A stretch of DNA of 64,000 nucleotides, taken from Hsuehochloa calcarea. Lineage: Eukaryota > Streptophyta > Magnoliopsida > Poales > Poaceae. This document shows positions 22,726-34,551 of the stretch, piece by piece (within the stretch, counting starts at the first letter, position 1; each line of letters starts with the position of its first letter). Location of the stretch: assembly GCA_036346395.1 (NCBI GenBank), contig CM070613.1:20640818-20704817 (forward strand), given 5' to 3'. The translations under genes were made by a program, and so were the position numbers. The notes below the pieces were generated by a model. It was given only the letters and a program-made list of their open reading frames with translations, was not told the origin of the DNA and did not search any database.

Positions 22726-23669
22726 ATGCATCGCAATTATGGTCCTTCATCAAAAAGAAAAGAGAAAGTTGAATATATATATCTAAAAATGAGTTTGAAG
22801 AAGAATCAACTGACAATGACACAAGTGATGAGGACTACTTGGCAAATCGAACCCATTTCTTTGTTGTAGATACAAGGAAGATAAAAGGTGAAAGATACGC
22901 AGCCTTGAGGCATACAAATCAGTTTCTTCTACCAAAAAATGCAACTGATGCATTCTTCCACGCAAAATTCCATGAGGTTGTCTTCTATCATGTGTATAAT
23001 AGAAAGAACGTTGCGAACCATCAATATGTGACATGGAGTCATCTCAATCAAAACCCCCTCTTCAATGGACTCTATTATACATTTCACCGAGTGAAATTGG
23101 GCAATTTTGTGACTTTAAAGTGTGATTATGACGCCAGAACCATCAAACAGTTCTATGTCACAGTTCATATCTCTCTAGAGTTTGATTCTTTCACTTGGAT
23201 GACAGCCTCACAACAACTTAGTGCCTTAAAGGCGGATTGCCATGAGTCATGGCTCATCCCTGCAACTAGGAGTATGAAAGTACATCTTGAGGAACCTTGG
23301 GATTTGACTCAAATCGACAAACTTTATGATGCCTCTCAATCCTTTGTGCGTGGAAAAGCAACTAGACTACTACCTATGCCTAGCATCATAAACAAGATTT
23401 TGAGAGCAACACTCTTTCCCAGAGGTGGCAACAATGATGAGGTTCATCGCAAGGCTTGGAGTATTATCTATCACATTTTGAAGGGCACTAAGTTCGATAT
23501 CGTCGACTTTATCATAAATGAGATTGCTTTTTCAAAAAGGGATACGGAGGACACAATTTTCTATGCTCTCTACATTATGAAGCTAATTCGATATAAGTTT
23601 GGTTTTTATCTTGCCAGTGACACATTTCACATGGAATACGGACCAAGCATCATCCCCCATTCTTCCTAA
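22726..23669 (+). CDS. extra post-pol ORF of Sirevirus H (unknown function)
   Basis: The longest uninterrupted frame (about 276 codons) runs to the stop at 23667-23669. An ATG at 22726 starts a basic stretch (SKRKEK, a possible nuclear localisation signal). A TA-repeat near 22764-22775 shifts the frame before the acidic run EEESTDNDTSDEDY that leads into the long frame. The body (KIKGERYAALRHTNQFLLP; KFDIVDFIINEIAFSKR) resembles the domain annotated in plant genomes as 'putative plant transposon protein', as far as I can recall it. I see no signal peptide or clear membrane segment, so it does not look like an envelope protein although it occupies the position of the Sirevirus env-like ORF. 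It lies between pol and the PPT. It could act as an accessory or capsid-related protein; this is not known. Confidence 0.6.
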
Positions 23670-24270
23670 AGACCATATGGAGTAACTCTTTTTGGTACTT
23701 GATGCCAAAGGGGGAAAGATCAAGTGAAATGAAGGAATGAAATATGAAACTGCTTGTCAAGACTTTTACTTATGTTATATATTATATTAACTATTCAGAC
23801 CTATCTATTTGGAACTCTTTTAACGACTCTTCTTTATTTGGACTATTTGGACTACTGGTTGCTTGTAATAGTCTAGTTGAACTTATGAAGCTTCATGACT
23901 CTAGTAACATGCTACATGATTATTATTGCTTATGTTTATTAGAGTTTATGTTATCAAGCATGTTTGTCATGATTAATATTTACATATTTCCTCATATTCA
24001 ATAAATAAAGGAAACTCCGTCAAAATTTCCAAAAATCCACACATGTGCATGAAAATCACTTCATGATCATATATGCACATATTTAGGGGGAGTTTTGTTT
24101 ATTTGATTGATTGACTTTGAAAGCAACTGATTCTTCATCTATGTTGAACTAATCTCAAGAATTATTTGCAAGTCAAAAGTCAAAACAATAATATGCAACT
24201 TGTTTCAAAGCTTGATGTATATTCAAATCCTTCAATTAATATATATTGCTTAGGTTGTCATCAATTACCA
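23670..24270 (+). other. Sirevirus H spacer upstream of PPT
   Basis: AT-rich and without a recognised gene. PPT-like tracts occur near 23708 (AAAGGGGGAAAG) and 24086 (TAGGGGGAG), again the repeated-PPT pattern of Sireviruses. Confidence 0.55.
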
Positions 24271-24283
24271 AAAAGGGGGAGAT
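24271..24283 (+). other. polypurine tract of Sirevirus H
   Basis: AAAAGGGGGAGAT directly before the 3' LTR start TGAAAGCATCTAGACC. Confidence 0.85.
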
Positions 24284-24996
24284 TGAAAGCATCTAGACCC
24301 CTAAAAATAATTTTGGTAATTAATGACAACAATATGTTGTGGGATTAATATGTGTGCTAAGATGTCTTAAAGGCTTAGTCCTAGGGTTTTGAATGACTAC
24401 ATGGAAATGGCAATGCAAAGATATTAAAAGATCGACATGGATCAAGACAAAGGTATTATAAAGTATAAGGACCCTTTTATAGTTTTTTATCGGTCTTGGT
24501 GTTTGGTGAAAAGACCAGATTTATAGGCTAGATATCGTACTATAAATATGGATCATGGCTGGTAGCTTGAGGATCTATTTTGTGCCAACTTGATTAAATA
24601 GAAGTCATGCATTGCATTTAGAACAGCTTCTAGAAAAAGTCTTTCAGCAAAAATAGTATGACTGCCCGTGAGGAGCGGTACTACCGTTGAGCGGTAGTAC
24701 CGAATTAAAATTGGCGGTACGTAAATTCCAGGGAGCATATTTTTGGGAGTTTTTCTACCCTGGAAAATCGGTAGGACCAAAAGAGCTGAGCGGTACTACC
24801 ACTGTGCGGTAGTACCGGACCTTGTGAGTGCGGTAGTACCACACCTCGTTGTAACGACTAGTTCAGAAGAATTAAATGCACCCCTTGTTACCGTTGAACA
24901 GTGGGTGTTGTAGTATCGATCGATTAATGGCGGTAGTACCGCACATGTTGAATTTTTCAGGGAATTACTTGTAACGGTCGAATTTTTGATTGGAGG

Positions 24997-25006
24997 CTAT
25001 AAATAC
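24997..25006 (+). promoter_or_regulatory. TATA box of Sirevirus H 3' LTR
   Basis: GCTATAAATA, 60-320 bp downstream of a group of CGGT-N3-ACCG palindromes. Same arrangement as in the M LTR. Confidence 0.7.
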
Positions 25007-25126
25007 CCCCTCACCAGCACCAAGCTCAGAACCTTGAACCTCATCGAATATACTTGAGCCTTTGGTGCACTCCCCTCTACTCATTTTCTCATATTTCATA
25101 ATTTGAGGTAGCTGAGAGCATTCAAG

Positions 25127-27321
25127 TGTAATACCCCGGATTCGGATCGGGTAATTAGAAAATCAGCTGGGGAGGGAAAATTCAAACAAGAACTGAAATT
25201 TCCTGAATCGACGGGGGGTTTTCAGCGATCTTCCGACAACCTGGGCCTAGGCCGTAGCCCAGGAGGGGCCCATGAGAGGGGCCAACTAAAGGGGGTTTTT
25301 TCCTCATCCCCAAACCCTAGCCTATACCCTCTCTCTCCCCACTCCCCTCCCCAAGCCGCCACCCCCTCCTCCCCCTCTCCAACCGGCCGCCACCCTCCTC
25401 CCTGTCGTACGCCAGACTTGTTCGTCCGATTTGGGTAAGTTCCGTACGTTTTCTGATCTTCCCACCTCTTATAAAGTTATAGCCCTTGATCTTAGCTTTC
25501 TTTAGGCACCGAGATCATCTGATTTGGAGTTACAGTTTAGGAGATATGGTAGTTTTACCGCGACTGTCCTGGACAGCTGACGTGTTTTGGCAGATTTTCT
25601 TGTCGGGCCATTATGAATTACTTAGAGGCCGAATCTTGGGTTTTCGTCTCCTAGAGATATGTTCCTGGTTTCCTTAGATTTCTTTTGGCACCGAGATCAC
25701 GAGATTCCACCCTGTGGTTTAGGAGATATGAATTTTTAACCGCACACTACTCTATCTGTCAGAGATTTTGGAGACTGTCGGTTGCTCGTCGGTTTTGATC
25801 TAGTTACAGTCAGATTCAGAACTCCCACCCCAATAGGTTATTGTAGCCCTTTAAATTATCTTTCCATGTTGATAAAGATCACCTCTATTGGATCAATAGA
25901 ATAAAAGTTACGTCATTTTCTTTACCACTGTTCTGAAATCTGGGCAGATATCTGTTAGTGTTTTCAACTGTTGTTTAGGCCACTGTTTTGGCGAATCGAG
26001 AACCCGCCAACTAGAGTTTCGTAGTGTCGTGCGTTAAGATTCATTGGGCACTAGTTTGGGTCATTTCGAATTCCAGATAATTAAATATGTTTTTCTCGCA
26101 TCGCTAATCGAAGAAATGAAATCTGGTGAATAGTTTATTTTCAATTCGGGTCTGTGCGGTATATTGGGTAGTCAGGAGATATTGTAGAACACCGGTAGCA
26201 ATGTATTTCCACGTTGTTCTTATTTCGGGAACACTTGTGTAGGCGGTGAGGCATCGCGTGTGGGAACACCTTCATTGCTTGCTAGCGCGTCGCAACGCGA
26301 AAGGCAAGTACATTGAATCCTTTACATTGATGAATGATGTGTTTGTGTTCATGCTAATGTTTCTATGATTCATGTTTTCAATTAACGGTTACTCAACATT
26401 CATATTCCAATGACAGCAAGCAAGTCGCATATTAACTTGTGGTGTTTTCAATTGAATGCATGATAATGTGATGTATACGTGTATGTTCTTGCACTTGTTC
26501 ATGATGTTGATATGTTTCAAATTGATAATTGAGAAAAGATGATGACATTCATATTACTTGCTTCATTCCGATCATACATGCTTTAATTTCCGTCCACGGA
26601 GTGGAATTTTGAAAGACCCATCAATTCCAAAGATGGGCATTTGAAAGACCCATCAATTCAAGATGGGCATTTGAAAACCCATCAATTCCGAATGGGTACG
26701 TGTGATCCACCATTCCAATGTGGGCCACGTTGGACACCCGTATGAAACGTTCTTCATACGGTAACTTTAAGTGAACACCGACGGTGTTACACTCGCTATA
26801 CCAGTATAAGTGTGATTAGTCCATTCCTTGATGCATTCTTGCATTCCATCCATTCATGTATTCATTCCATTCAATCATGTATGTGGTGCAAGATTTGTTC
26901 ATAATTCAATTGAATTGATTTATCCACTATTTGATTGATTATTCTAATATGGTACTTGCTTTGAGTTTCGACTCACCCTTACTTTCAATGTTATTTAGGT
27001 GATCCACCCTGATGTTGATGATTTTGGAAAGGGAGTAGACCAACACGTTGCACACAGAACATTACTCGATAATTTTCATTAATGGTTTCAATTTTGATAT
27101 TCCTTGATGAGAGAAGGATCAGATAAGTAATGTTTAAACTTCATGTCATGTCGCTCCATGATTAGTTTCTTGATTATTAAATCACCGATGTATTGGCCGC
27201 TTTCACCTCGTTATCCTGTTATTGATATTTGGATAAATGCATATTGAATCTTATTCTGTAAATTGTTCATATGTTGTATCCTTAGGTGGCATCTTGGCTT
27301 CCGAATAGCCAGGGTGTTACA
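25127..27321 (+). mobile_element. gypsy solo LTR J (2195 bp)
   Basis: It starts TGTAATACCCCGG and ends AGCCAGGGTGTTACA, flanked by perfect TCAAG duplications (25122-25126 and 27322-27326). There is no internal domain. It contains the family hairpin cluster: several CCCATC...GATGGG hairpins at 26600-26700, the hairpin CCGTATGAA/TTCATACGG at 26738-26761, and GTGAACACCGACGGTGTTAC at 26771-26790. The leader near 25320-25400 is CT-rich. Confidence 0.93.
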
Positions 27322-27461
27322 TCAAGTACGTATGCATCATTAGTTGATCTCCTTGGTACTTGATAATCTTCAAGCAGGAGCTTTAATTTATTACTTTTGG
27401 TGCTTGCCGGCACCTAGACGGCTTGGAGAAAGTTTGTGCGATGATTTGTTCAAGAAGATTG

Positions 27462-29571
27462 TGTAACACCCTGACTATAAGGAAGTCAAGATGTCACCTA
27501 CAACCACTACTCTTCAATTGATTAACATCAAATCGCATGATAAGGTGAAGCAAGTATTAAGATTGAATGGAAACAAGTATTCATCCTCAAGTTTTAATCA
27601 ACGAAATGGAATTAAACAATTCAGAAAGATATGGTAGTCAAGGCCATGATGGCTTATTACAATGCAACACAAATCATAATTAACGACAATAAAAGTCCTC
27701 AAATGGTTTGATATATGATAGTGAGTGCAACGTGATGAACTACCCTCCACAAGATCATTCTTCCTTGTCATTTACCTAAATAAGACAATAAAGCAAGAAT
27801 GAGCCAAAGACTCGACAAGCAATCAGATGTAACAATCAAACATACAATGAGCAATATATCACAAACATAATTTGAACAATTATGGAAACGAATTTATGAA
27901 TGGATGAAGTGGAATGGTGCATTGAAGGAAATGGACATATTGCAAGATATATGGTATAGCGAGTGAATCACCGTCGGTGTTCACTTAAAGTAATCGTATG
28001 AAGAACGTTTCATACGATCGTCAACGTGGCCCACATTGGAATGGTGGACTCACGTAACGTGGCTCACTTTGGAATGGTGGACTCACGTACCCATCTTAGA
28101 ATTGATGGGATTTCAAGTGCCCATACTGGAATTGATGGGTCTTACAAAAATAATGTATGCATGTCATGATGTGATCCCATGTCAATATTGAATAGTACTC
28201 ATAAATGAAAAGAACACATGGCATTCATCTACAAATACGAACAAATGTAAGCATTCATTCACACATCATACATGGCATCAATCATGGAATACAAATTACT
28301 TGCCTGCCGCGCTGCAACGGGTTAGGAGGTAATTGGGATACCCCTCCACTCACCGCTTCACCGCCTACAATATAACATAATCGAAATAAGGGCAAACGAA
28401 TATGGCAATGCTACACGAGTCCTCCCTCAATCTCTAATCAAACTAACCAAATAAAAGTTCAATTTGATCAATTTACCCAAACATTTCAATTATCCCTAAT
28501 CTGGCAGTTTTACTAGAAAATTCACCAATAAAATACCGTAAGTCCAAAAGACCTGAAACCAGTGCTCAACTTTTTTTAACTTAACTGGCTACAAAATTCT
28601 AGTTGATGGTAAACTCTAATTCGGCCAATACAGAGGTCTAACCATCCAATGAAAAACATTAACTGCAGTCTGCCCAGAATTCAGAACAGCCCTAAAGAAA
28701 AGGCTCTAACTTTTAAACCACTGATCCAAATAAAGTGATTTTTATCAGCCTGGAAAGCTTGTGAAATTATCTTCATAAACCTAGTTGGGTGGCCGACCTG
28801 ATTCTGAATCTAACTAGATCAAAACCTAGGTGCAACCGACTATACCCAACAATTCTGGCAGACAGACCAGTACGTAGTAAAACAGTCATAACTTTTAATC
28901 TACTGGGTGACAATTCGTGATCCAGGTGCCAAAAGAAAGATAATGAAATAAGGAACAAATCTCTAGAAGGCGAAGACATCCAATTCTGCCTCTAAGGCAC
29001 CCAAAACCGAGTTGTAACATTCTGTACAGAACCGATCTACTGACAGAGATTACGCGATACTACCAAAAACCTTGAATCGACAACTCTAACGCAATCAAAC
29101 AGCGATGGGGTCTCTCGTTACCCTTGTAGACCCGAAGAACGACGAGGATCAACTTCCCGAAGGCTTCCCCTCTCCTTCTTTGGCCAGCCCCAACTCCACA
29201 AACCCGATTGGAATGCAAGCGCCCGGCGGAGGAAGAAACGAAGGTGAACGCGTGGGAGACCGGGTGTGCAGCTCCGGGGATCACCAATGGCAGCCACCAA
29301 TGGAGGGGGAGGCGCCTAGGAGGAGGGGAGAAGGGAATGGGGGCGGCTCAAGGGGGAGGAGGGGCGGCTCAAGGGGGAGGGAGTGGAGGCTCTAGGGTTG
29401 GGGGAAGTGGTGCCCCCTTTTGGCCGCCCCTCATGGGCCACTGGTCGCAAGATCGCGCCCAGGTTGTCTGGCAATAACGATTACCTTCAAGATTGGAATT
29501 TTCCGCTGAAAACAATTTCTTTTACTCTCTCCGACCTCTTTCTTTCTATCGAACTGCTTCCGAGTATTACA
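27462..29571 (-). repeat. G array LTR 1 (3' LTR of the array in element orientation)
   Basis: It starts TGTAACACCCTGAC and ends GAGTATTACA. A 33-bp unit is tandemly duplicated at 28023-28055 and 28056-28088. The hairpin TCGTATGAA/TTCATACGA lies at 27994-28017. The 29200-29480 part is GC-rich. Confidence 0.93.
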
Positions 29572-32500
29572 CCCACCTCTTAATGAGATTCGACCTCGAA
29601 TCTAATCAACGATCCAATAGAAAGAAAATTACCAAAATTACAACTTAAACAATTTACCTTAAACGAATAGGTCGGGGTATTGCTCTCTCATGCGGGACTC
29701 CAACTCCCAAGTGGCCTCTCTCTCAGACTTGATGAGACCAAAGAACTTTGACATACTTTAGGGTCTTATTCCTCGTAACCCGCTCGATTCTTCTAATATC
29801 TTCACCGGCGGGACTCAAGGTAAGGTCTTGCTTGACAATCAAAGACTCCAAAGGAATGACATGATCTGGGTCTCTCGAAACTTTCAAAGATCGAAACATG
29901 AAACACGCTAGAACCCCACTCATAGAATCAGAAGGTCCAAGCGGTAAGCTAGCTTCCCAATTCGTGCCACGATTGGGAAGGGTCCAACATACATTGACTA
30001 AGCTTTCCTTTGGTGCCAAACGCACTACGCCTTTAGATGGCGATACTCTCAATAGAACTTCGTTTCCCACCTCGAATTCCAAATCTCGTCTTCGACATCA
30101 GCGTAGCTCTTACAGCCGGCTCTGGCGACCAACAAATTTCGCTTACCTCTCGCCACTCTTGCCATCGTCTGCTGAACCCGTCGGGACCTAAGATCGCCCG
30201 CTCTCCAACCTCATCCCAAAGACAACGGGACTCGCACTTACGCCCATAAAGAACCTCGTATGGTGCGGCTCGAATCTTGGAATGATAATCGTTGTTATAA
30301 GCAAACCGTGCCAAGGCTAAATGCTCTTCCCAATTTCCTTTCGTGATAAAACACAACACCGAGCATGTCTTCTAATGTCCGAATGGTGCGCCAGATCGTC
30401 CATCTGTCTGGGATGAAAGGTGTGCTAAGACGGAGTTGTGTGCCCAATGCACTCGCAAACTTTCCTGAATTTGGAAACGAACTTGGCATCTCGGTCGAAA
30501 CAATGGTCTTTGGCACTCCGTGCAACCGCACAATTTCTCGTACATAAAGAGGAGCCAAATCGCTTGCCGAATTGGTTGTACGAATAGGAATGAAATGTGC
30601 AGACTTACTGAACCGGTCCACAATTACCCAAATAGCATCCTTTCCTCGCTGCGTGCGAGGTAAACCAACCACAAAATCCATAGATATATCGTCCCATGGC
30701 CAAACTGGTACCTCTAAGGGTTGCAATGATCCTGCTGGTCGCTTGTGCTCACCTTGACTACCGGGCACACCCCACATGAAGCCACATCTTATGCGATATC
30801 AATTTTCATCCGCTTCCACCGTAAACTTTTCTTTAAATCTTTGTACATCTTGGTCTCACCAGGATGTACGGTATAAGGAGTACGATGGGCCTCTTTCAAA
30901 ATCTCCAATTTAACCTGAGACTCCTGTGGCACACAAAGGCGTCCTTTAAATCGCAAAGAATCAAACTTATCCACACTGAAGTGACCTTCCTTGCCCTCAG
31001 CACAACGCTTCCTCACTCGTTGGAGCATCTGATCTTGCTGCTGTGCTACTCGCACCCGATCCGGAAGGGCTGACTCTAAAATCAATCGAGTCTCGATGCA
31101 TGCGGTACCCGCAGCGTAAGGAAATATCCATACGCCAAAGTCGCAATAAGACAACTGAGGATAGGAGGTGTCGCCTTGCGACTCAAGGCATCAGCTACCA
31201 CATTAGCCTTGCCGGGATGGTACTGAATAGTAAGATCATAGTCCTTGATCAACTCTAGCCATCTCCTTTGTCTCAAGTTCAAGTCCTTCTGGGTAAAGAT
31301 GTATTTCAGGCTCTTGTGGTCAGTGAAAACATCACAAGATTCGCCGTACAAATAATGACGCCAGATCTTCAAAGCATGAATCACTGCAGCAAGCTCTAGA
31401 TCATGGGTGGGATAATTCTGTTCATGCTTCTTCAGCTGTCTCGATGCATAGGCAATCACTTTACCATCCTGCATGAGTACACAACCAAGTCCAACTATGG
31501 ACGCATCTGAATAGATAGTGAATCTCTTCCGTGCTCGTGAAGAGTAAGAATTGGAGCGATCACTAATCTATCTTTCAAAGAGCAAAATCTGCGCCACAAG
31601 CATCGGACCACTCGAATCTAACACCTTTCGTGTCAATGGGACATCGGTTTAGCAATGGTTGAAAATCCTCCACAAACCGCCGGTAATAGCCACTAAACCA
31701 GAAAACTCCTTACTTCTTTAACATTGGTTGGTCTCTTCCACTCAACCACCGCCGAAATCTTACTAGGATCAATCAAATACCCTTACGATTAATAACGTGA
31801 CCCAAAAATCCAACTTCAGAAATCCCGAACTCACATTTCTTCAGCTTGGCATAGAATTGATTCTCTCTTAAAGTTTCAAGTACCAACCGCAAATGGTGGG
31901 TGTGATCCTCCTCTGCCTTGAAATAAATCAAGATATCATCTATGAATACCACAACGAAATCATCAAGGTATTGATGCAAGATAACGCTCATGGCTTCCAT
32001 GAAATCGCAGGAGCATTCGTTAGTCCAAAGACATAACTTTATACTCATAATGACCATACCTTGTAGAGAAAGCCGTTTTCTCAATATCCCGCCACGAACT
32101 CGAATCGATTATAACCCGATCGAGATCAATCTTAGAAAATATTCTAGCTCCTTTCAACCTGGTCGAAAAGATCATCAATGCGAGGCAAAGGATATTTGTT
32201 CTTCACGATACCGATTAAGCGCCAGATAATCTATGCACATACGCCACCGCCATCTTTCTTCTTAATAAAAGAACAGCGCTCCTAAGGCGATACTTCTGTT
32301 GAATCATACCTTTGGACAGCAGGTCGCCCAATTGTTTCTTCAATTCTTCCCGAAATGGCCGAGCCAAACGGTAAGGAGACTTGGACAAAGGCCGAGTTCG
32401 GAACAAGATCAATCCGAACTCCACTTTCTCACCGGAGGCATTAAGGAAGTTCTATAGGAAAGACATCGGAAAACTCCTTCACAAGCTCGAATCTCCTCAA

Positions 32501-34551
32501 TACGCCGCAAAGAATCGGTCTTTTCATTGAGGAGCAAAGTAATCCGATGGTCGATGCACGACGGCTAGGGAATAGATTAGCCAAGACAAATATGAATCGA
32601 CGGTGCGGCGCCTCGAATACGAGTTCTTCACGGAAGGAGCTAGCAAGGTCACCGCCTTCCGAAACAACAAATCTTGGCACGGTATTGGAATAACCGGTCC
32701 ATACCCGAATAACATCGAATGGTGCCAATTGAATAACCATAAGATTCGCAGTGAAAACCTCATCATCAATAAGTATAGAACAACCGGACAGACGGTAGAG
32801 CTAGAAATAAGTCCTCCCGGGAGCCGACTACCACCGACTCGAAATAAGTGAAAACTCAACCCACTTTTCTAACAAACTCCAAAGACACGAACGAGTAAGT
32901 AGCCCCGAATCAAAGCAGACAAAGGCATCATGCGAATCCACAAGTAAAGTACTGTCACCACATCGGGACGCCCCAAGGTCTCGGGTGGGCATGGCGTGAC
33001 CCTCGATGCACCGGCAGAAGACGACCGACACTCTGCGACGGAAAGTCGGAAACAGTTCTTTGGAGGAACAAACGACGGAGGTGCAGATGGTGCGGGATTC
33101 CAATAGAACCCTGCAGGAGGTGCCGGAGTAAAAGCTGCAGGTGGAACCCAAGCCGAGGATCTTGTGGTGCAGAGGCCGCCGCCGAGTCTGAATCAACCTC
33201 TGTGGAAGCCGGAGAAAGAAGCTGCTGGGACGGTCTCCCATTTGATGATACTAGTTTGGATTTTTGCACTGCGAGGACTTATGGCCCTCCCGACCACATC
33301 GCCGCATGTTCCCTTGAAGGAACATTCTGAAGCTCGATGCCCGTCACCACACCGAAAACACTTCATGCCCTGACCTGGGACAGGACGCAACTGTGGGGCG
33401 AAAGATGAAGAACGTGGCGCCGAAGAAGAAGATCGCCATCGCTGAATCGGGACGGGAGTGTTGGTTCTTTGAAACCTCTTAGCGCGGGTGAAAAGACCCA
33501 ACACCTCCACCGAAACTCCGCTTCGCCACCGCCAGATCCACGATAAGAGCAATGTAACCACTAGCAACATGCCCTTGCGACGAAGGAGCTCTTTCCAACT
33601 CCATCCTCTAGCTCGCTCAACCACCGAGCTAAAGTCACGAGACTGTTGCTCCCGAATCTGGCGATACTCTGATTGAGGCCCCCACGAACCTCTTAGCCTT
33701 CTCTTTATCATCACTTGCCACGGCTGGAACAAAGCGCACTGCATTGTTAAATCCGCCTCATACTCGATATCTGACATTTTTCCTTGCACAAAGGTCGAGT
33801 GATTGCTCCATTTTCTCGATGAAGGAGTCGGGATAAAGCGTGACTGAACCTCTCCACAAATACCTCCCAAGTAACAAGACTGTCTTTGAGTCCCGAAGAC
33901 AGGACTCCTTCCCACCAGATGTCTACCGCCCTTGGTGAAGGCCACAAATCGCGCTTCTGCGCGGATGCCAGCTCTAAGGCTCCAAACTGATGCTCCATGT
34001 ACCTCAACCAGTCCGCAGCCTGAACCGGTGTACCTGCTCCGTCAAAAGTGTCCAGACGAAGCGACATCCACTCACGGAGGCTCATCCTAGCCTCGGGTGG
34101 AACAGTAGCAGCAACATGTTCCGCCACAGGTGCAGCAGCCGCAGGAATGGCCGCCTGCAATTGTTGGCGGAGTTGTTGATTCTCCCTGATTAGGTTCTGA
34201 ATGAGATCACCATTGCGGCGGTGGCTCAAGAACCGAGGCGCGGTGAGGCAATCTCCTCAAGACAAAGACCACCAACCCTTCTGACGAAGACGATGTAGCT
34301 GCCGGACCGCGGCCACGACCACCACTACGGGTCGGTGGACGACCACGACCACGGCCTCTACCTCTTACCATCTAAGAACAACACAACAGAACGAAAATCA
34401 AATACTTAGCTCAACGAACTGATAAACAAAATAAATGGGGACATAACCAAGCAATTGCGGAAAAACAATGGTTTACCCAACCCTTCCTATTGTGCACAGT
34501 GTGTCATTTTAATATTATTACCACGGACCTGAAGCCCGCTCTGATACCAAC
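29572..34551 (-). pseudogene. G internal domain, copy 1 (gag-pol)
   Basis: On the minus strand, gag starts at ATG 34371 (MVRGRGRGRGRPPTRSGGRG), with the Gag core RLDTFDGAGTPVQAADWLRY at about 34050. A CCHC-like knuckle starts CFRCGDGHRASEC (33322-33364, one residue short). Protease DSG is near 32900. RT has the catalytic FIDD at 31935-31946. RNase H contains [15 protein letters not shown] and [16 protein letters not shown] (31082-31474). Integrase contains [15 protein letters not shown] and [18 protein letters not shown] (about 30570-30710). The C-terminal tail (29690-30082) contains SPSKGVVRLAPK and the start of a chromodomain-like segment. The chain is broken by many small indels, largely at sites where copy 2 has CAG or CTG. 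PPT is about 29572-29581; PBS is at 34538-34549 (intact). Confidence 0.88.
34538..34549 (-). other. primer binding site, G copy 1
   Basis: TGGTATCAGAGC on the minus strand, two bases from LTR 2. It matches the initiator tRNA-Met PBS fully. Confidence 0.85.
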
